A program made the position numbers and the translations under genes. Of a stretch of 64,000 nucleotides of DNA, positions 8,609 through 17,117 are shown in pieces. Below the pieces are notes generated by a model. It made no database searches, was not told where the DNA came from, and saw only the letters and a program-made list of their open reading frames with translations. Origin of the DNA: Paraburkholderia oxyphila NBRC 105797 (lineage in GTDB: Bacteria > Pseudomonadota > Gammaproteobacteria > Burkholderiales > Burkholderiaceae). Each line of letters opens with the position of its first letter. Position 1 is the first letter of the stretch. The stretch lies in contig NZ_BAYD01000021.1 of the NCBI RefSeq assembly GCF_000685075.1, positions 1 to 64,000 on the forward strand, given 5' to 3'.

Positions 8609-8983
8609 TCAGTGCAGCGTGCGCGGCATGCGTAGAACGAATTCAGGTACGGGCGCCTCGAAGCGCTCGGCGTCCTCGGCCACGCAGAAGTATTCGCCGC
8701 GCATCGTGCCCACGGGCGTGGCGATCACGGCCCAGCTCGTGTACTCGAACTGCTCGCCCGGCTTCAGAAGCGGCTGGTGCCCGACAACGCCGAGCCCCTT
8801 CACTTCCTGCACGTGATTTTCGCTGTCGGTGATGACCCAATGCCGTGCGATGAGCTGCGCGCTCACCTGCCCGGTGTTGCGAATGGTCAGCGTGTACGCG
8901 AAGGCGTATTGCCTGCGCTCCGGGTCCGATTCTTCGGGCAGGTAGCGCACCTGCGAGGTCACGCTGAATTCGTACTGGCTCAT
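8609..8983 (-). CDS. apaG: ApaG domain protein (Co2+/Mg2+ efflux protein ApaG)
   Basis: 124 residues, full length for ApaG, an immunoglobulin-like beta-sandwich protein. Typical motifs are YAFAYTLTIRN, LIARHWVITD, VVGHQPLLKPGE and TPVGTMRGEYFC. In enterobacteria apaG lies with apaH and ksgA and is linked to metal tolerance, but its biochemical role is unsettled. Here it stands alone between mltA and rpe, as often seen in Burkholderia. Confidence 0.95.
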   Translation of the reverse strand: MSQYEFSVTSQVRYLPEESDPERRQYAFAYTLTIRNTGQVSAQLIARHWVITDSENHVQEVKGLGVVGHQPLLKPGEQFEYTSWAVIATPVGTMRGEYFCVAEDAERFEAPVPEFVLRMPRTLH

Positions 8984-9385
8984 CCCTGTTCCAATTGCCG
9001 GGCCTTTCGGCCGGTATTACGGTCGGCGCACGCGCACACCCGGCGCGCGTGGCCATCATCGTCGAGACGCCCTCTGCACAAGGCGCCGGACGCGCATGGC
9101 GCCCGCCCTGCGGGGCACATGGAAGTGCATTCTGCTTGATGCGGACGGCACCCGCAACCCGGCACAGCCCGGGCGCGGACCCGCGGCACACCGTAAAGCC
9201 ACGCGCGAGAGCGCGCCGCATGCCGCCCGCAACCGGGAAACCCAGCAGGCAGCTCGCCCGCACGCGCGCGGCCTGCGTGGCGCCCGAACGTTCCGCTCTC
9301 GCCAACCGATCAACAACACAGGAAACTGGCGCGCGGCGCCCTGACGGTAAAATACGGTTTTTCCGTCAGTTTTCCGATTGCCGCC
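8984..9385. other. 402-base intergenic region upstream of rpe, no gene seen
   Basis: GC-rich spacer between the divergent apaG and rpe. No ORF here has a credible start or composition. The only clear structure is an inverted repeat, TGACGG at 9342-9347 and CCGTCA at 9363-9368, flanking an AT-rich core with a TAAAAT box (9348-9353). It lies directly before rpe and could be its promoter region or a 5' UTR hairpin. Confidence 0.5.
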
Positions 9386-10087
9386 ATGACGCAATTCCGC
9401 ATCGCCCCCAGCATCCTTTCCGCCGACTTCGCGCGTCTTGGCGAGGAAGTCCGTAACGTCGTCGAAGCCGGCGCCGACTGGATCCACTTCGATGTGATGG
9501 ACAACCATTACGTGCCGAATCTGACCATTGGCCCGCTCGTGTGCGAGGCGATCCGCCCGCACGTGAACGTGCCGATCGACGTGCATCTGATGGTGCGCCC
9601 CGTCGACCGCATCGTGCCCGACTTCGCCAAGGCCGGCGCCAACCTGATCAGCTTTCACCCCGAGGGCTCGGACCATATCGACCGCACGCTCTCGCTGATC
9701 CGCGACCACGGCTGCAAGGCCGGTCTCGTGTTCAACCCGGCCACGCCGCTGAACTACCTCGACCACGTGATGGACAAGCTCGACCTCATCCTCATCATGT
9801 CGGTGAACCCGGGCTTCGGCGGCCAGTCGTTCATCCCCGAGGCGCTCAACAAGCTGCGCGAGGCGCGCGCGAAGATCGACGCCTACACCGCGCGCACGGG
9901 CCGCGAGATCCATCTGGAGGTCGACGGCGGCGTGAAGGTCGACAACATCGCCGAAATCGCGGCGGCGGGCGCGGACACCTTCGTGGCCGGCTCGGCGATC
10001 TTCGGCAAGCCCGACTACAAGGCCGTGATCGACCAGATGCGCGCGCAGCTCGCCAGCGTGAGCGCCAACGCCGGCAACGCGCAATGA
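9386..10087 (+). CDS. rpe: Ribulose-phosphate 3-epimerase
   Basis: 233-residue TIM-barrel enzyme interconverting ribulose 5-phosphate and xylulose 5-phosphate in the pentose phosphate and Calvin pathways. Diagnostic motifs are APSILSADF at the N-terminus, HFDVMDNHYVPNLTIGP with the metal-binding His and Asp, DVHLMV, SVNPGFGGQ and EVDGGV with the second catalytic Asp, then the phosphate-binding GADTFVAGSAIF. Its stop overlaps the gph start by four bases (ATGA), so the two are translationally coupled. Confidence 0.97.
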   Translation: MTQFRIAPSILSADFARLGEEVRNVVEAGADWIHFDVMDNHYVPNLTIGPLVCEAIRPHVNVPIDVHLMVRPVDRIVPDFAKAGANLISFHPEGSDHIDRTLSLIRDHGCKAGLVFNPATPLNYLDHVMDKLDLILIMSVNPGFGGQSFIPEALNKLREARAKIDAYTARTGREIHLEVDGGVKVDNIAEIAAAGADTFVAGSAIFGKPDYKAVIDQMRAQLASVSANAGNAQ

Positions 10088-10791
10088 GCGCGGCCGTCCA
10101 GTTCAAGGCGCCGCGCATCGAAGCGGCGCTGATCGACCTCGACGGCACCATGGTCGACACCGCCGACGACTTCGCCGCGGGCCTGAACGGCATGCTCGCG
10201 CAGCTCGACGCGGAAGAGACCACGCGCGAGGAAGTGATGGGCTACGTGGGCAAAGGCTCGGAGCATCTGATCCGCAGCGTGCTCGCGCCGCGCTTTCACG
10301 CCGAGCACGTCGAGGCGCGCTTCGAGGAGGCGCTCGCGCTCTACCAGGACGAGTACGCGAAGATCAACGGCAGCTACACGCGCCCCTATCCAAACGTGGA
10401 AGCGGGTCTCGCCGCCCTGCGCGACGCGGGCATCAAGCTCGCGTGCGTGACCAACAAGCCGCATCGCTTCGCCGTGGAGCTGCTGCAGCAATACGACCTC
10501 GCGCGGTACTTCGAGGTCGTGCTGGGCGGTGACAGCCTGGCGAAGAAAAAGCCCGATCCGCTGCCGATGCTCACCGCATGCGAGCGTCTGGGCGTGGCGC
10601 CGCAAGCGGCGGTCGCCATCGGCGATTCGGAGAACGATGCGCTTGCGGGCCGCGCGGCGGGCATGGCCACGCTCACGGTGCCGTACGGCTACAATCACGG
10701 CCAGCCTGTACAAAAAATTGAGTCGGATGGTATAGTTGCCTCGCTGCTCGACGCCGCCAAGGCTGTCGCAGCGCACAATCTTCTGACCTGA
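10084..10791 (+). CDS. gph: Phosphoglycolate phosphatase
   Basis: 235-residue HAD-superfamily phosphatase. Motif I is DLDGTMVDT (residues about 18-26), motif II is the T of CVTNKPH, Lys is in KKKPDPLPM, and the acidic motif IV is IGDSENDALAGRAAG. It removes phosphate from 2-phosphoglycolate, salvaging a product of DNA repair and oxygenase activity. It is coupled to rpe by an ATGA overlap, and the trp leader begins 28 bases after its stop. The order rpe-gph-trpE is common in beta- and gamma-proteobacteria. Confidence 0.95.
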   Translation: MSAAVQFKAPRIEAALIDLDGTMVDTADDFAAGLNGMLAQLDAEETTREEVMGYVGKGSEHLIRSVLAPRFHAEHVEARFEEALALYQDEYAKINGSYTRPYPNVEAGLAALRDAGIKLACVTNKPHRFAVELLQQYDLARYFEVVLGGDSLAKKKPDPLPMLTACERLGVAPQAAVAIGDSENDALAGRAAGMATLTVPYGYNHGQPVQKIESDGIVASLLDAAKAVAAHNLLT

Positions 10792-10819
10792 GTCCTGTAC
10801 TTAACGTCACCTTATCCTC

Positions 10820-10894
10820 ATGTTTCTGAATAAAAAACGGAGTCTGAGCAGCATCGACCGGGGAGCCTGGCCCTGGCGTCGCTGGTCGCGCTAA
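10820..10894 (+). CDS. trpL: trp operon leader peptide TrpL (24 aa)
   Basis: A 24-codon ORF (ATG 10820, TAA 10892-10894) in the leader upstream of trpE. Three Trp codons lie close together near its end, reading AWPWRRW. Ribosome stalling there under tryptophan starvation would decide which hairpin forms downstream. Basic residues surround the Trp codons. A stem AACCTC/GAGGTT begins at the last bases of the stop codon, and a terminator hairpin follows, completing a classical attenuator. It is too short for usual gene callers. Confidence 0.88.
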   Translation: MFLNKKRSLSSIDRGAWPWRRWSR

Positions 10895-10949
10895 CCTCTC
10901 CCGAGGTTCGCTGAAGTCGCGCGCAAGCCCTTCTTCAGCTCCGTTTTTT
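10832..10949 (+). promoter_or_regulatory. Tryptophan transcription attenuator
   Basis: Three structures are visible. A hairpin AACCTC (10893-10898) with GAGGTT (10903-10908) follows the leader peptide. The terminator stem GCTGAAG (10910-10916) with CTTCAGC (10933-10939) leads into TCCG and six T (10944-10949). In addition, AAAAAACGGAG in the leader coding region (10832-10842) is perfectly complementary to CTCCGTTTTTT (10939-10949), so the U tract itself could be held in a long-range pairing that excludes release. Trp codons sit between these partners. Confidence 0.85.
10910..10949 (+). terminator. Attenuator terminator of the trp operon
   Basis: A 7-bp GCTGAAG/CTTCAGC stem, a 16-base loop, then TCCGTTTTTT. 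It ends some 360 bases before trpE, so read-through transcripts carry a long 5' leader. Confidence 0.8.
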
Positions 10950-11309
10950 ACTTCGCTGCGCTTTCGCGCGTGTCTCGACTCTAAACTGTTGCGCTAACCC
11001 GTCGGCTGGTCTGGCCGTGGTGTTTCGCTGTCCTTGCGTGTGGTTTCGTCGTCCGTAAGTTGTCCTCGACGCGGCCCACCTGCCAGGGCACGCTAACGCC
11101 TACGCCTCGCACCCGTCGCCGCGATGCCGCAACCGGCCTGGCAAGCGTTTTCGCGATGCCGGGCAACCTGAGCCACATGAGCCACGAACGTTTCGCCAGC
11201 GCAATCAAGCACTCAAAACAGACGCCATCGCGCACACGCCGCGCCCCTTTTTGAGCCGCACTGGGCCCGCACCCGACGTCGCGACCGGCAGCACGCACAG
11301 GATCGGAAC
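10950..11309 (+). other. Long untranslated leader between attenuator and trpE
   Basis: 360 bases with no credible ORF. The only open frames are short and lack ribosome binding sites. This should be the 5' UTR of the trpE mRNA. I saw no second terminator or riboswitch-like fold. Confidence 0.5.
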
Positions 11310-12803
11310 ATGACCGAACTCGAATTTCAGTCCCTCGCCAACGAGGGCTACAACCGCATCCCGCTGATCGCCGAAGCGCTCGCCGATCTCGAAACACCGC
11401 TCTCGCTGTACCTGAAGCTCGCGCAGCCCGAGCGCGGCGGCGCCAACTCGTTCCTGCTCGAATCCGTGGTGGGCGGCGAGCGCTTCGGGCGCTACTCGTT
11501 CATCGGCCTGCCCGCGCGCTCCTTGATCCGCACGCGCAACGGCGTCTCGGAAGTCGTGCGCGACGGCCAGGTCACGGAAACGCACAACGGCGATCCACTC
11601 GAATTCATCGCGCAATACCAGGCGCGCTTCAAGGTCGCACAGCGCCCCGGCCTGCCGCGCTTCTGCGGCGGTCTCGCCGGCTACTTCGGCTACGACGCGG
11701 TGCGCTACATCGAGAAAAAGCTCGCCGATACCTGCCCGCCCGACGACCTCGGCCTGCCCGATATCCAGTTGCTGCTGACCGAGGAAGTCGCGGTCATCGA
11801 CAATCTCGCGGGCAAGCTCTACCTGATCGTCTACGCCGATCCGCAAACGCCCGAGGCCTACACGAAGGCCAAACACCGCCTGCGCGAGCTCAAGCAGCGC
11901 CTGCGCGCGACGGTGCAGCCGCCGGTGACCTCGGCGAGCGTGCGCACCGAGACGTATCGCGAGTTCAAGAAGGACGACTACCTCGCCGCCGTGCGCAAGG
12001 CGAAGGAGTACGTCGCCGCGGGCGAGCTGATGCAGGTGCAGGTGGGCCAGCGCATCTCCAAGCCGTATCGCGACAATCCGCTCTCGCTCTACCGCGCGCT
12101 GCGCTCGCTGAACCCGTCGCCGTACATGTACTACTACAACTTCGGCGACTTCCACGTGGTGGGCGCCTCGCCGGAGATTCTGGTGCGCCAGGAACAGCGC
12201 GGCGAAGACCGCATCGTGACGATCCGTCCGCTCGCGGGCACGCGCCCGCGCGGCAACACACCCGAGCGCGACGCCGAGCTCGCGACCGAGCTGCTCAACG
12301 ATCCGAAGGAAATCGCCGAGCACGTCATGCTGATCGACCTCGCGCGCAACGACGTGGGCCGCATCGCCGAGATCGGCTCGGTGGCCGTGACCGACAAGAT
12401 GGTCATCGAGAAGTACTCGCACGTGCAGCACATCGTGAGCTCGGTGGAAGGCAAGCTCAAGCCCGGCATGACGAACTACGACGTGCTGCGCGCGACCTTC
12501 CCCGCCGGCACGCTCTCGGGCGCGCCCAAGGTGCGCGCGATGGAGCTGATCGACGAGCTCGAGCCCGTGAAGCGCGGCCTCTACGGCGGCGCGGTCGGCT
12601 ATCTCTCGTTCAACGGCGAGATGGACCTCGCGATTGCGATTCGCACCGGCCTCATCCACAACGGCAATCTGTACGTGCAGGCCGCGGCGGGCATCGTCGC
12701 GGATTCGGTGCCCGAGTCCGAATGGCTGGAAACCGAGAACAAGGCGCGCGCCGTGCTGCGCGCCGCCGAGCAGGTGCAGGACGGCCTCGACAGCGACTTC
12801 TGA
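11310..12803 (+). CDS. trpE: Anthranilate synthase component I
   Basis: 497-residue chorismate-utilising enzyme that converts chorismate and ammonia (from TrpG) to anthranilate. The N-terminal feedback site includes LLES followed by GRYSFIG. The catalytic C-terminal half has TIRPLAGTRPRG, LIDLARNDVGR, VQHIVSSVEG, FPAGTLSGAPKVRAME and the final GGAVGYLSFNG and AGIVADSVPESE motifs. First enzyme of tryptophan synthesis and first structural gene after the attenuator. Only 14 bases separate it from trpG. Confidence 0.97.
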   Translation: MTELEFQSLANEGYNRIPLIAEALADLETPLSLYLKLAQPERGGANSFLLESVVGGERFGRYSFIGLPARSLIRTRNGVSEVVRDGQVTETHNGDPLEFIAQYQARFKVAQRPGLPRFCGGLAGYFGYDAVRYIEKKLADTCPPDDLGLPDIQLLLTEEVAVIDNLAGKLYLIVYADPQTPEAYTKAKHRLRELKQRLRATVQPPVTSASVRTETYREFKKDDYLAAVRKAKEYVAAGELMQVQVGQRISKPYRDNPLSLYRALRSLNPSPYMYYYNFGDFHVVGASPEILVRQEQRGEDRIVTIRPLAGTRPRGNTPERDAELATELLNDPKEIAEHVMLIDLARNDVGRIAEIGSVAVTDKMVIEKYSHVQHIVSSVEGKLKPGMTNYDVLRATFPAGTLSGAPKVRAMELIDELEPVKRGLYGGAVGYLSFNGEMDLAIAIRTGLIHNGNLYVQAAAGIVADSVPESEWLETENKARAVLRAAEQVQDGLDSDF

Positions 12804-12817
12804 GCGGAGACAAGACC

Positions 12818-13399
12818 ATGTTGCTCATGATCGACAACTACGATTCGTTTACCTACAACATCGTCCAGTACTTCGGCGAGCTTGGCGAAGACGTTCACAC
12901 GTACCGCAACGACGAAATCACCCTCGACGAAATCGCGAAGCTCAACCCGGCGCGCATCTGCCTCTCGCCGGGACCGAGCAACCCGCAGCATGCCGGCATC
13001 ACGCTCGACGTGCTGCGCGAATTTTCCGGCCAGATTCCGATTCTCGGCGTGTGCCTCGGCCATCAGGCCATCGGCGAGGCATTCGGCGGACGCGTCGTGC
13101 GCGCGAAGACCATCATGCACGGCAAGGTGAGCCAGATCGAAACCGACTGCAAGGGCGTGTTCGCCGACCTGCCGAAGCATTTCAACGTCACGCGCTATCA
13201 CTCGCTCGCCATTGAGCGCGAGTCGCTGCCCGATTGTCTCGAAGTCTCGGCATGGACCGAGGACGGCGAAATCATGGGCGTGCGTCATCGCGAACTCGAG
13301 GTGGAAGGCGTGCAGTTCCATCCGGAATCGATCCTCTCCGAGCACGGCCACGCGCTCTTCGAGAACTTCCTGAAGCAGTCGAAGGCGCGCAGCGCATAA
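12818..13399 (+). CDS. trpG: Anthranilate synthase component II (glutamine amidotransferase)
   Basis: 193-residue class I amidotransferase supplying ammonia to TrpE. The catalytic triad is visible: the Cys in GVCLGHQAIGE near residue 79, and the His and Glu in VQFHPESILSEHG near residue 170. The N-terminus MLLMIDNYDSFTYN is typical. Start at ATG 12818, with GGAGA upstream; longer frames would run back into trpE. It is separate from trpD, unlike the fused TrpGD of enterobacteria. Confidence 0.97.
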   Translation: MLLMIDNYDSFTYNIVQYFGELGEDVHTYRNDEITLDEIAKLNPARICLSPGPSNPQHAGITLDVLREFSGQIPILGVCLGHQAIGEAFGGRVVRAKTIMHGKVSQIETDCKGVFADLPKHFNVTRYHSLAIERESLPDCLEVSAWTEDGEIMGVRHRELEVEGVQFHPESILSEHGHALFENFLKQSKARSA

Positions 13400-13421
13400 C
13401 CGGAGCAAAGGAGCCACGACC

Positions 13422-14453
13422 ATGTCCATTACCCCGCAAGAAGCGCTGCAACGCACGATCGAGCACCGCGAGATCTTCCACGACGAGATGCTGCACCTCA
13501 TGCGCATGATCATGCGCGGCGAGCTCTCGCCCGTGCTCTCGGCGGCCATCATCACCGGCTTGCGCGTGAAGAAGGAAACCATCGGCGAGATCGCGGCGGC
13601 CGCGACCGTGATGCGCGAATTCGCGAATCACGTCGAGGTGAAGGACAACTCGAACTTCATCGATATCGTCGGCACGGGTGGCGATGGTTCGCACACCTTC
13701 AATATCTCCACGGCCTCGATGTTCGTCGTGGCAGCGGCGGGTGCGAAGGTCGCCAAGCACGGCAACCGCGGCGTGTCGAGCAAGTCGGGCAGCGCGGATG
13801 TGCTCGAAGCGCTCGGCGTGAACATCGACCTGCAGCCCGACCAGGTGGCCGCCTCGATCACCGAAACGGGCATGGGCTTCATGTTCGCGCCCAACCATCA
13901 TCCGGCGATGAAGAACATTGCCGCCGTGCGCCGCGAGCTGGGTGTGCGCACGATCTTCAACATCCTCGGTCCGCTCACGAATCCGGCCGGCGCGCCCAAT
14001 CAGTTGATGGGCGTATTTCACCCGGACCTCGTCGGCATTCAGGTGCGCGTGATGCAGCGCCTCGGCGCGAAGCACGTGCTCGTGGTCTACGGCAAGGACG
14101 GCATGGACGAAGTCTCGCTCGGCGCGGCCACGCTCGTGGGCGAGCTTAAGGACGGCGAGATCCGCGAGTACGAGATCCATCCCGAAGACTTCGGCATGCA
14201 GATGGTCTCGAACCGCTCGCTCAAGGTCGAAAACGCCGACGAATCGAAGGCCATGCTGCTCGGTGCGCTTTCGAACGAGCCTGGAACGGCGCGCGAGATC
14301 GTCACGCTCAATGCGGGCACGGCGCTTTATTCGGCCAACGTCGCGAACTCGATCGCCGACGGCATCGCGCTCGCGCGCGAGACCCTCGCGAGCGGCCGCG
14401 CGCGCGCCAAAGTCGACGAACTGGTACGCTTCACGCAACAGTTCAAACGCTGA
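13422..14453 (+). CDS. trpD: Anthranilate phosphoribosyltransferase
   Basis: 343 residues, full length. It transfers phosphoribosyl from PRPP to anthranilate. Key motifs are DIVGTGGDGSHTFNIST (PRPP/glycine loop), KHGNRGVSSKSGSADVLEALG and FNILGPLTNPAGAP, all intact. The gene follows trpG by 22 bases with an AAAGGAG ribosome binding site and precedes trpC by 46 bases, so trpEGDC is read as one operon. Confidence 0.97.
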   Translation: MSITPQEALQRTIEHREIFHDEMLHLMRMIMRGELSPVLSAAIITGLRVKKETIGEIAAAATVMREFANHVEVKDNSNFIDIVGTGGDGSHTFNISTASMFVVAAAGAKVAKHGNRGVSSKSGSADVLEALGVNIDLQPDQVAASITETGMGFMFAPNHHPAMKNIAAVRRELGVRTIFNILGPLTNPAGAPNQLMGVFHPDLVGIQVRVMQRLGAKHVLVVYGKDGMDEVSLGAATLVGELKDGEIREYEIHPEDFGMQMVSNRSLKVENADESKAMLLGALSNEPGTAREIVTLNAGTALYSANVANSIADGIALARETLASGRARAKVDELVRFTQQFKR

Positions 14454-14499
14454 TCGAACACTGTTTTTGCCCGTATTTGCCCGAATTTCTCCGATAGCC

Positions 14500-15285
14500 A
14501 TGAGCGACATCCTCGAAAAAATCATTGCGGTGAAGCGCGAAGAAGTGCGCGCCGCCGAGCAGAGCGCACCGCTCGAAGAACTGCGCCTCCAGGCGAGCGC
14601 GCGCGACTTGCGCGACTTCGTCGGCGCTTTGCGCGCGAAGCACGAGAACGGCCAGGCGGCCGTGATCGCCGAAGTCAAGAAGGCGAGCCCCTCGAAAGGC
14701 GTGCTGCGCGAGAACTTCCAGCCCGCCGAAATTGCGCGCTCGTATGCCGAACACGGCGCGGCGTGCCTTTCCGTGCTCACCGATGTGCAGTTCTTCCAGG
14801 GCAGCGTCGCCTACCTCGAAGCCGCACGCGCCGCGTGCGACCTGCCGGTGCTGCGCAAGGACTTCATCGTCGATCCGTACCAGATCGTTGAAGCGCGCGC
14901 GATGGGCGCCGACGCGATCCTGCTGATCGCCGCCGCACTGCAGCCTGGCGAGATGCGTGACCTCGAAGCGCTCGCGCATTCGCTGGGTCTTGCGGTGCTC
15001 GTCGAAGTGCACGACCGCGAAGAGCTCGAGCACGCGCTCACGCTGAAGACGCCGCTCATCGGCATCAACAACCGCAATCTGCGCACCTTCGAGACCACGC
15101 TGCAAACCACCATCGACATGCTCGACGACGTGCCCGAAGATCGCATCGTCGTGACCGAGTCGGGCATTCTCTCGCGTGCCGATGTCGAGAAGATGCGCGC
15201 GCTCTCGGTGCACACGTTCCTCGTGGGCGAAGCGTTCATGCGCGCGGAGCAGCCGGGCGCGGAACTCGCGCGCATGTTCTTCTGA
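14500..15285 (+). CDS. trpC: Indole-3-glycerol phosphate synthase
   Basis: 261-residue TIM-barrel enzyme that closes the indole ring. Motifs are EVKKASPSKGVLRENF (catalytic lysine and phosphate loop), VLTDVQFFQGS, VLRKDFIVDPYQI, GADAILLIAA, GINNRNLRTF and VTESGI. It is a stand-alone protein, without the TrpF fusion seen in E. coli. The start ATG at 14500 gives the usual N-terminus MSDILEKIIAVKREEV. Last trp gene in this run; trpF, trpB and trpA are not in the window. Confidence 0.97.
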   Translation: MSDILEKIIAVKREEVRAAEQSAPLEELRLQASARDLRDFVGALRAKHENGQAAVIAEVKKASPSKGVLRENFQPAEIARSYAEHGAACLSVLTDVQFFQGSVAYLEAARAACDLPVLRKDFIVDPYQIVEARAMGADAILLIAAALQPGEMRDLEALAHSLGLAVLVEVHDREELEHALTLKTPLIGINNRNLRTFETTLQTTIDMLDDVPEDRIVVTESGILSRADVEKMRALSVHTFLVGEAFMRAEQPGAELARMFF

Positions 15286-15308
15286 TCGCGGGTAAGTGAA
15301 AAGCAGCA

Positions 15309-15935
15309 ATGGCTATCGAACGCGAAATCAAGCTCGCGCTGCCGCGCGACCAGGTGCAGGCGGCGTTGCGTCTCTTCGAGGCGCGCGCCGGCGTGCCGGG
15401 CCGCGCGGTGCGGCTCGAGAACATCTACTTCGACACGCCGTCGCTCACGCTCGCGCGCGCGAAGAGCGCGCTGCGGCTGCGCCGCGCGCCTGAAGGCTGG
15501 CTGCAGACGTTCAAGACCGTGGGCGTCGCGCAAAGCGGGCTGCACGAGCGGCACGAGTGGGAAATGCCCGTCGCGGGCGAGGCGCTCGAGATCGAGCGGC
15601 TGTTGCAGGAGTGCGATGAAGCGGGTGTCTCGACCGCCCTCACACAAGCCGCCGCCGCGCTGATCCCGCTCTTTCACACCGATTTCACGCGCACGCTGTG
15701 GGTGCTCGAAGTCGATGGCGCGCAAGTGGAAGCCGCCATCGATCAGGGTGAGATCACCGCGGACGTGAACGGCACGTTGCGCCGCGCGCCGATCTGCGAA
15801 ATCGAGCTCGAGCTGAAAGGCGGTGACGAGGCCGCGCTGCATACGCTCGCCGAAACCCTGACGAAGGCGCTGCCGGGCCTCGCGCCCGACGATATCAGCA
15901 AGGCGCAGCGCGGCTACAAGCTGCGCGAAGGCTGA
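15309..15935 (+). CDS. CYTH domain protein, probable inorganic triphosphatase (YgiF-like)
   Basis: 208 residues forming a CYTH triphosphate-tunnel domain. The signature ExExK appears at the N-terminus as EREIKLAL, and further paired charged strands follow (YFDTP, ALRLRR, HEWEMPV, CEIELELKGGD). Related enzymes hydrolyse inorganic triphosphate with metal ions. There is no C-terminal CHAD domain, unlike E. coli YgiF. It lies 23 bases after trpC in the same direction and may be cotranscribed. Confidence 0.8.
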   Translation: MAIEREIKLALPRDQVQAALRLFEARAGVPGRAVRLENIYFDTPSLTLARAKSALRLRRAPEGWLQTFKTVGVAQSGLHERHEWEMPVAGEALEIERLLQECDEAGVSTALTQAAAALIPLFHTDFTRTLWVLEVDGAQVEAAIDQGEITADVNGTLRRAPICEIELELKGGDEAALHTLAETLTKALPGLAPDDISKAQRGYKLREG

Positions 15936-16015
15936 GCACGGCGCGACACGCGGTGTGCCCTTCGCGAACCCAGCCGGATTGAATCGCCGCGCGATTCTTG
16001 CGACACTTGCCGCCC

Positions 16016-17008
16016 ATGACCTCCACGAAATCCACGCGCGCCGCGGCGCCAGCGCAAGCCTCGCTCTTCGATGACGAAGCGCCAGAGGCGGCGCTGGCCA
16101 CGCTCGACGAAACGTCCGCGCCCGAAGTCGATCCGCGCCAGATCACGATCTTCTCGCTGTTCGACGACGACGAATTCCCCGCGCCCGCAGCAGCCCCGCT
16201 ATCCGCCAGCCAATCCGCAGCAGCCATGCCTGATACGCCCCCAATGTCCCAAGCGGTGTCCAAAGCGGCGTCCAACGCGAACCCCGCGATCACGCGTCTC
16301 GAAGACCAGTTCGCCGCGCTGCCCGCCGCGTGGCGCGAGTTGCTCTCGCCGTTCATCGCGAGCGACACCTACGCGCCGCTGTGCCGCTTCGTCGACGACG
16401 AGCGCGCCGCCGGCAAGACCGTCTATCCCGCCGATGTGTTCCGCGCGCTGCGCCTCACCTCGCCCGACGAAGTGAAGGTGGTGATCCTCGGCCAGGACCC
16501 CTACCACGGTGAGGACCGCGGCACGCCGCAGGCCCATGGCCTCGCGTTCTCGGTGCCGCCGGCGGTGCGCACGCCGCCCTCGCTGCGCAACATCTTCAAG
16601 GAGATCGCGGCGAGCCTCGGCATCGAGGCGCCCGCGCACGGCTGCCTCGACGCGTGGGCACGTCAGGGCGTGCTGCTGCTCAACACGGTGCTCACCGTCG
16701 AGCGCGCCAACGCCGCGAGCCATGCGAAGCGCGGCTGGGAGCGCTGCACCGACACGCTGATCCACGAGCTCGCGACGCGTCACGAGCATCTCGTCTTCAT
16801 GCTGTGGGGCGCCCATGCGCAGAACAAGCGCGCGCTGCTCGGCGCGGGCCAGCATTGCGTCCTGGAGGCGCCGCATCCGTCGCCGCTCTCGGCGCACCGC
16901 GGCTTCCTCGGCTGCGGACATTTCGCGCAAGCCAACGACTATCTGGCCGCGCATGGCCGCACGCTCATCGACTGGCGCCTGCCGGACACCGCCGAAGTGC
17001 TCGCCTGA
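16016..17008 (+). CDS. ung: Uracil-DNA glycosylase
   Basis: 330-residue family 1 UDG that removes uracil from DNA. Diagnostic motifs are the water-activating loop VVILGQDPYHGEDRGTPQAHG, the NTVLTVERANAASH segment and the leucine-intercalation loop HPSPLSAHRGFLGCGHF. The enzyme core starts near residue 90. Before it is an Ala/Pro-rich low-complexity N-terminal extension of about 85 residues, containing ASLFDDEAPEA and TIFSLFDDDEFPAP. Those two SLFDD repeats resemble sliding-clamp-binding (QxxLF) peptides, an inference only. ATG 16016 is preferred over a TTG 18 bases upstream. Confidence 0.95.
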   Translation: MTSTKSTRAAAPAQASLFDDEAPEAALATLDETSAPEVDPRQITIFSLFDDDEFPAPAAAPLSASQSAAAMPDTPPMSQAVSKAASNANPAITRLEDQFAALPAAWRELLSPFIASDTYAPLCRFVDDERAAGKTVYPADVFRALRLTSPDEVKVVILGQDPYHGEDRGTPQAHGLAFSVPPAVRTPPSLRNIFKEIAASLGIEAPAHGCLDAWARQGVLLLNTVLTVERANAASHAKRGWERCTDTLIHELATRHEHLVFMLWGAHAQNKRALLGAGQHCVLEAPHPSPLSAHRGFLGCGHFAQANDYLAAHGRTLIDWRLPDTAEVLA

Positions 17009-17026
17009 AGCGCGCCACGCACAACG

Positions 17027-17060
17027 AAAAACGCCACGAAGCTCGCTTCGTGGCGTTTTT
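17027..17060. terminator. Bidirectional terminator between ung and azoR
   Basis: AAAAACGCCACGAA (17027-17040) pairs with TTCGTGGCGTTTTT (17047-17060) around GCTCGC. It serves the converging ung and azoR genes. Confidence 0.9.
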
Positions 17061-17117
17061 GCTTTACGGCACGCGATGCAGCGCAATGAAGCACTGCTTC
17101 GCGGAAAGCGCAGCCGC

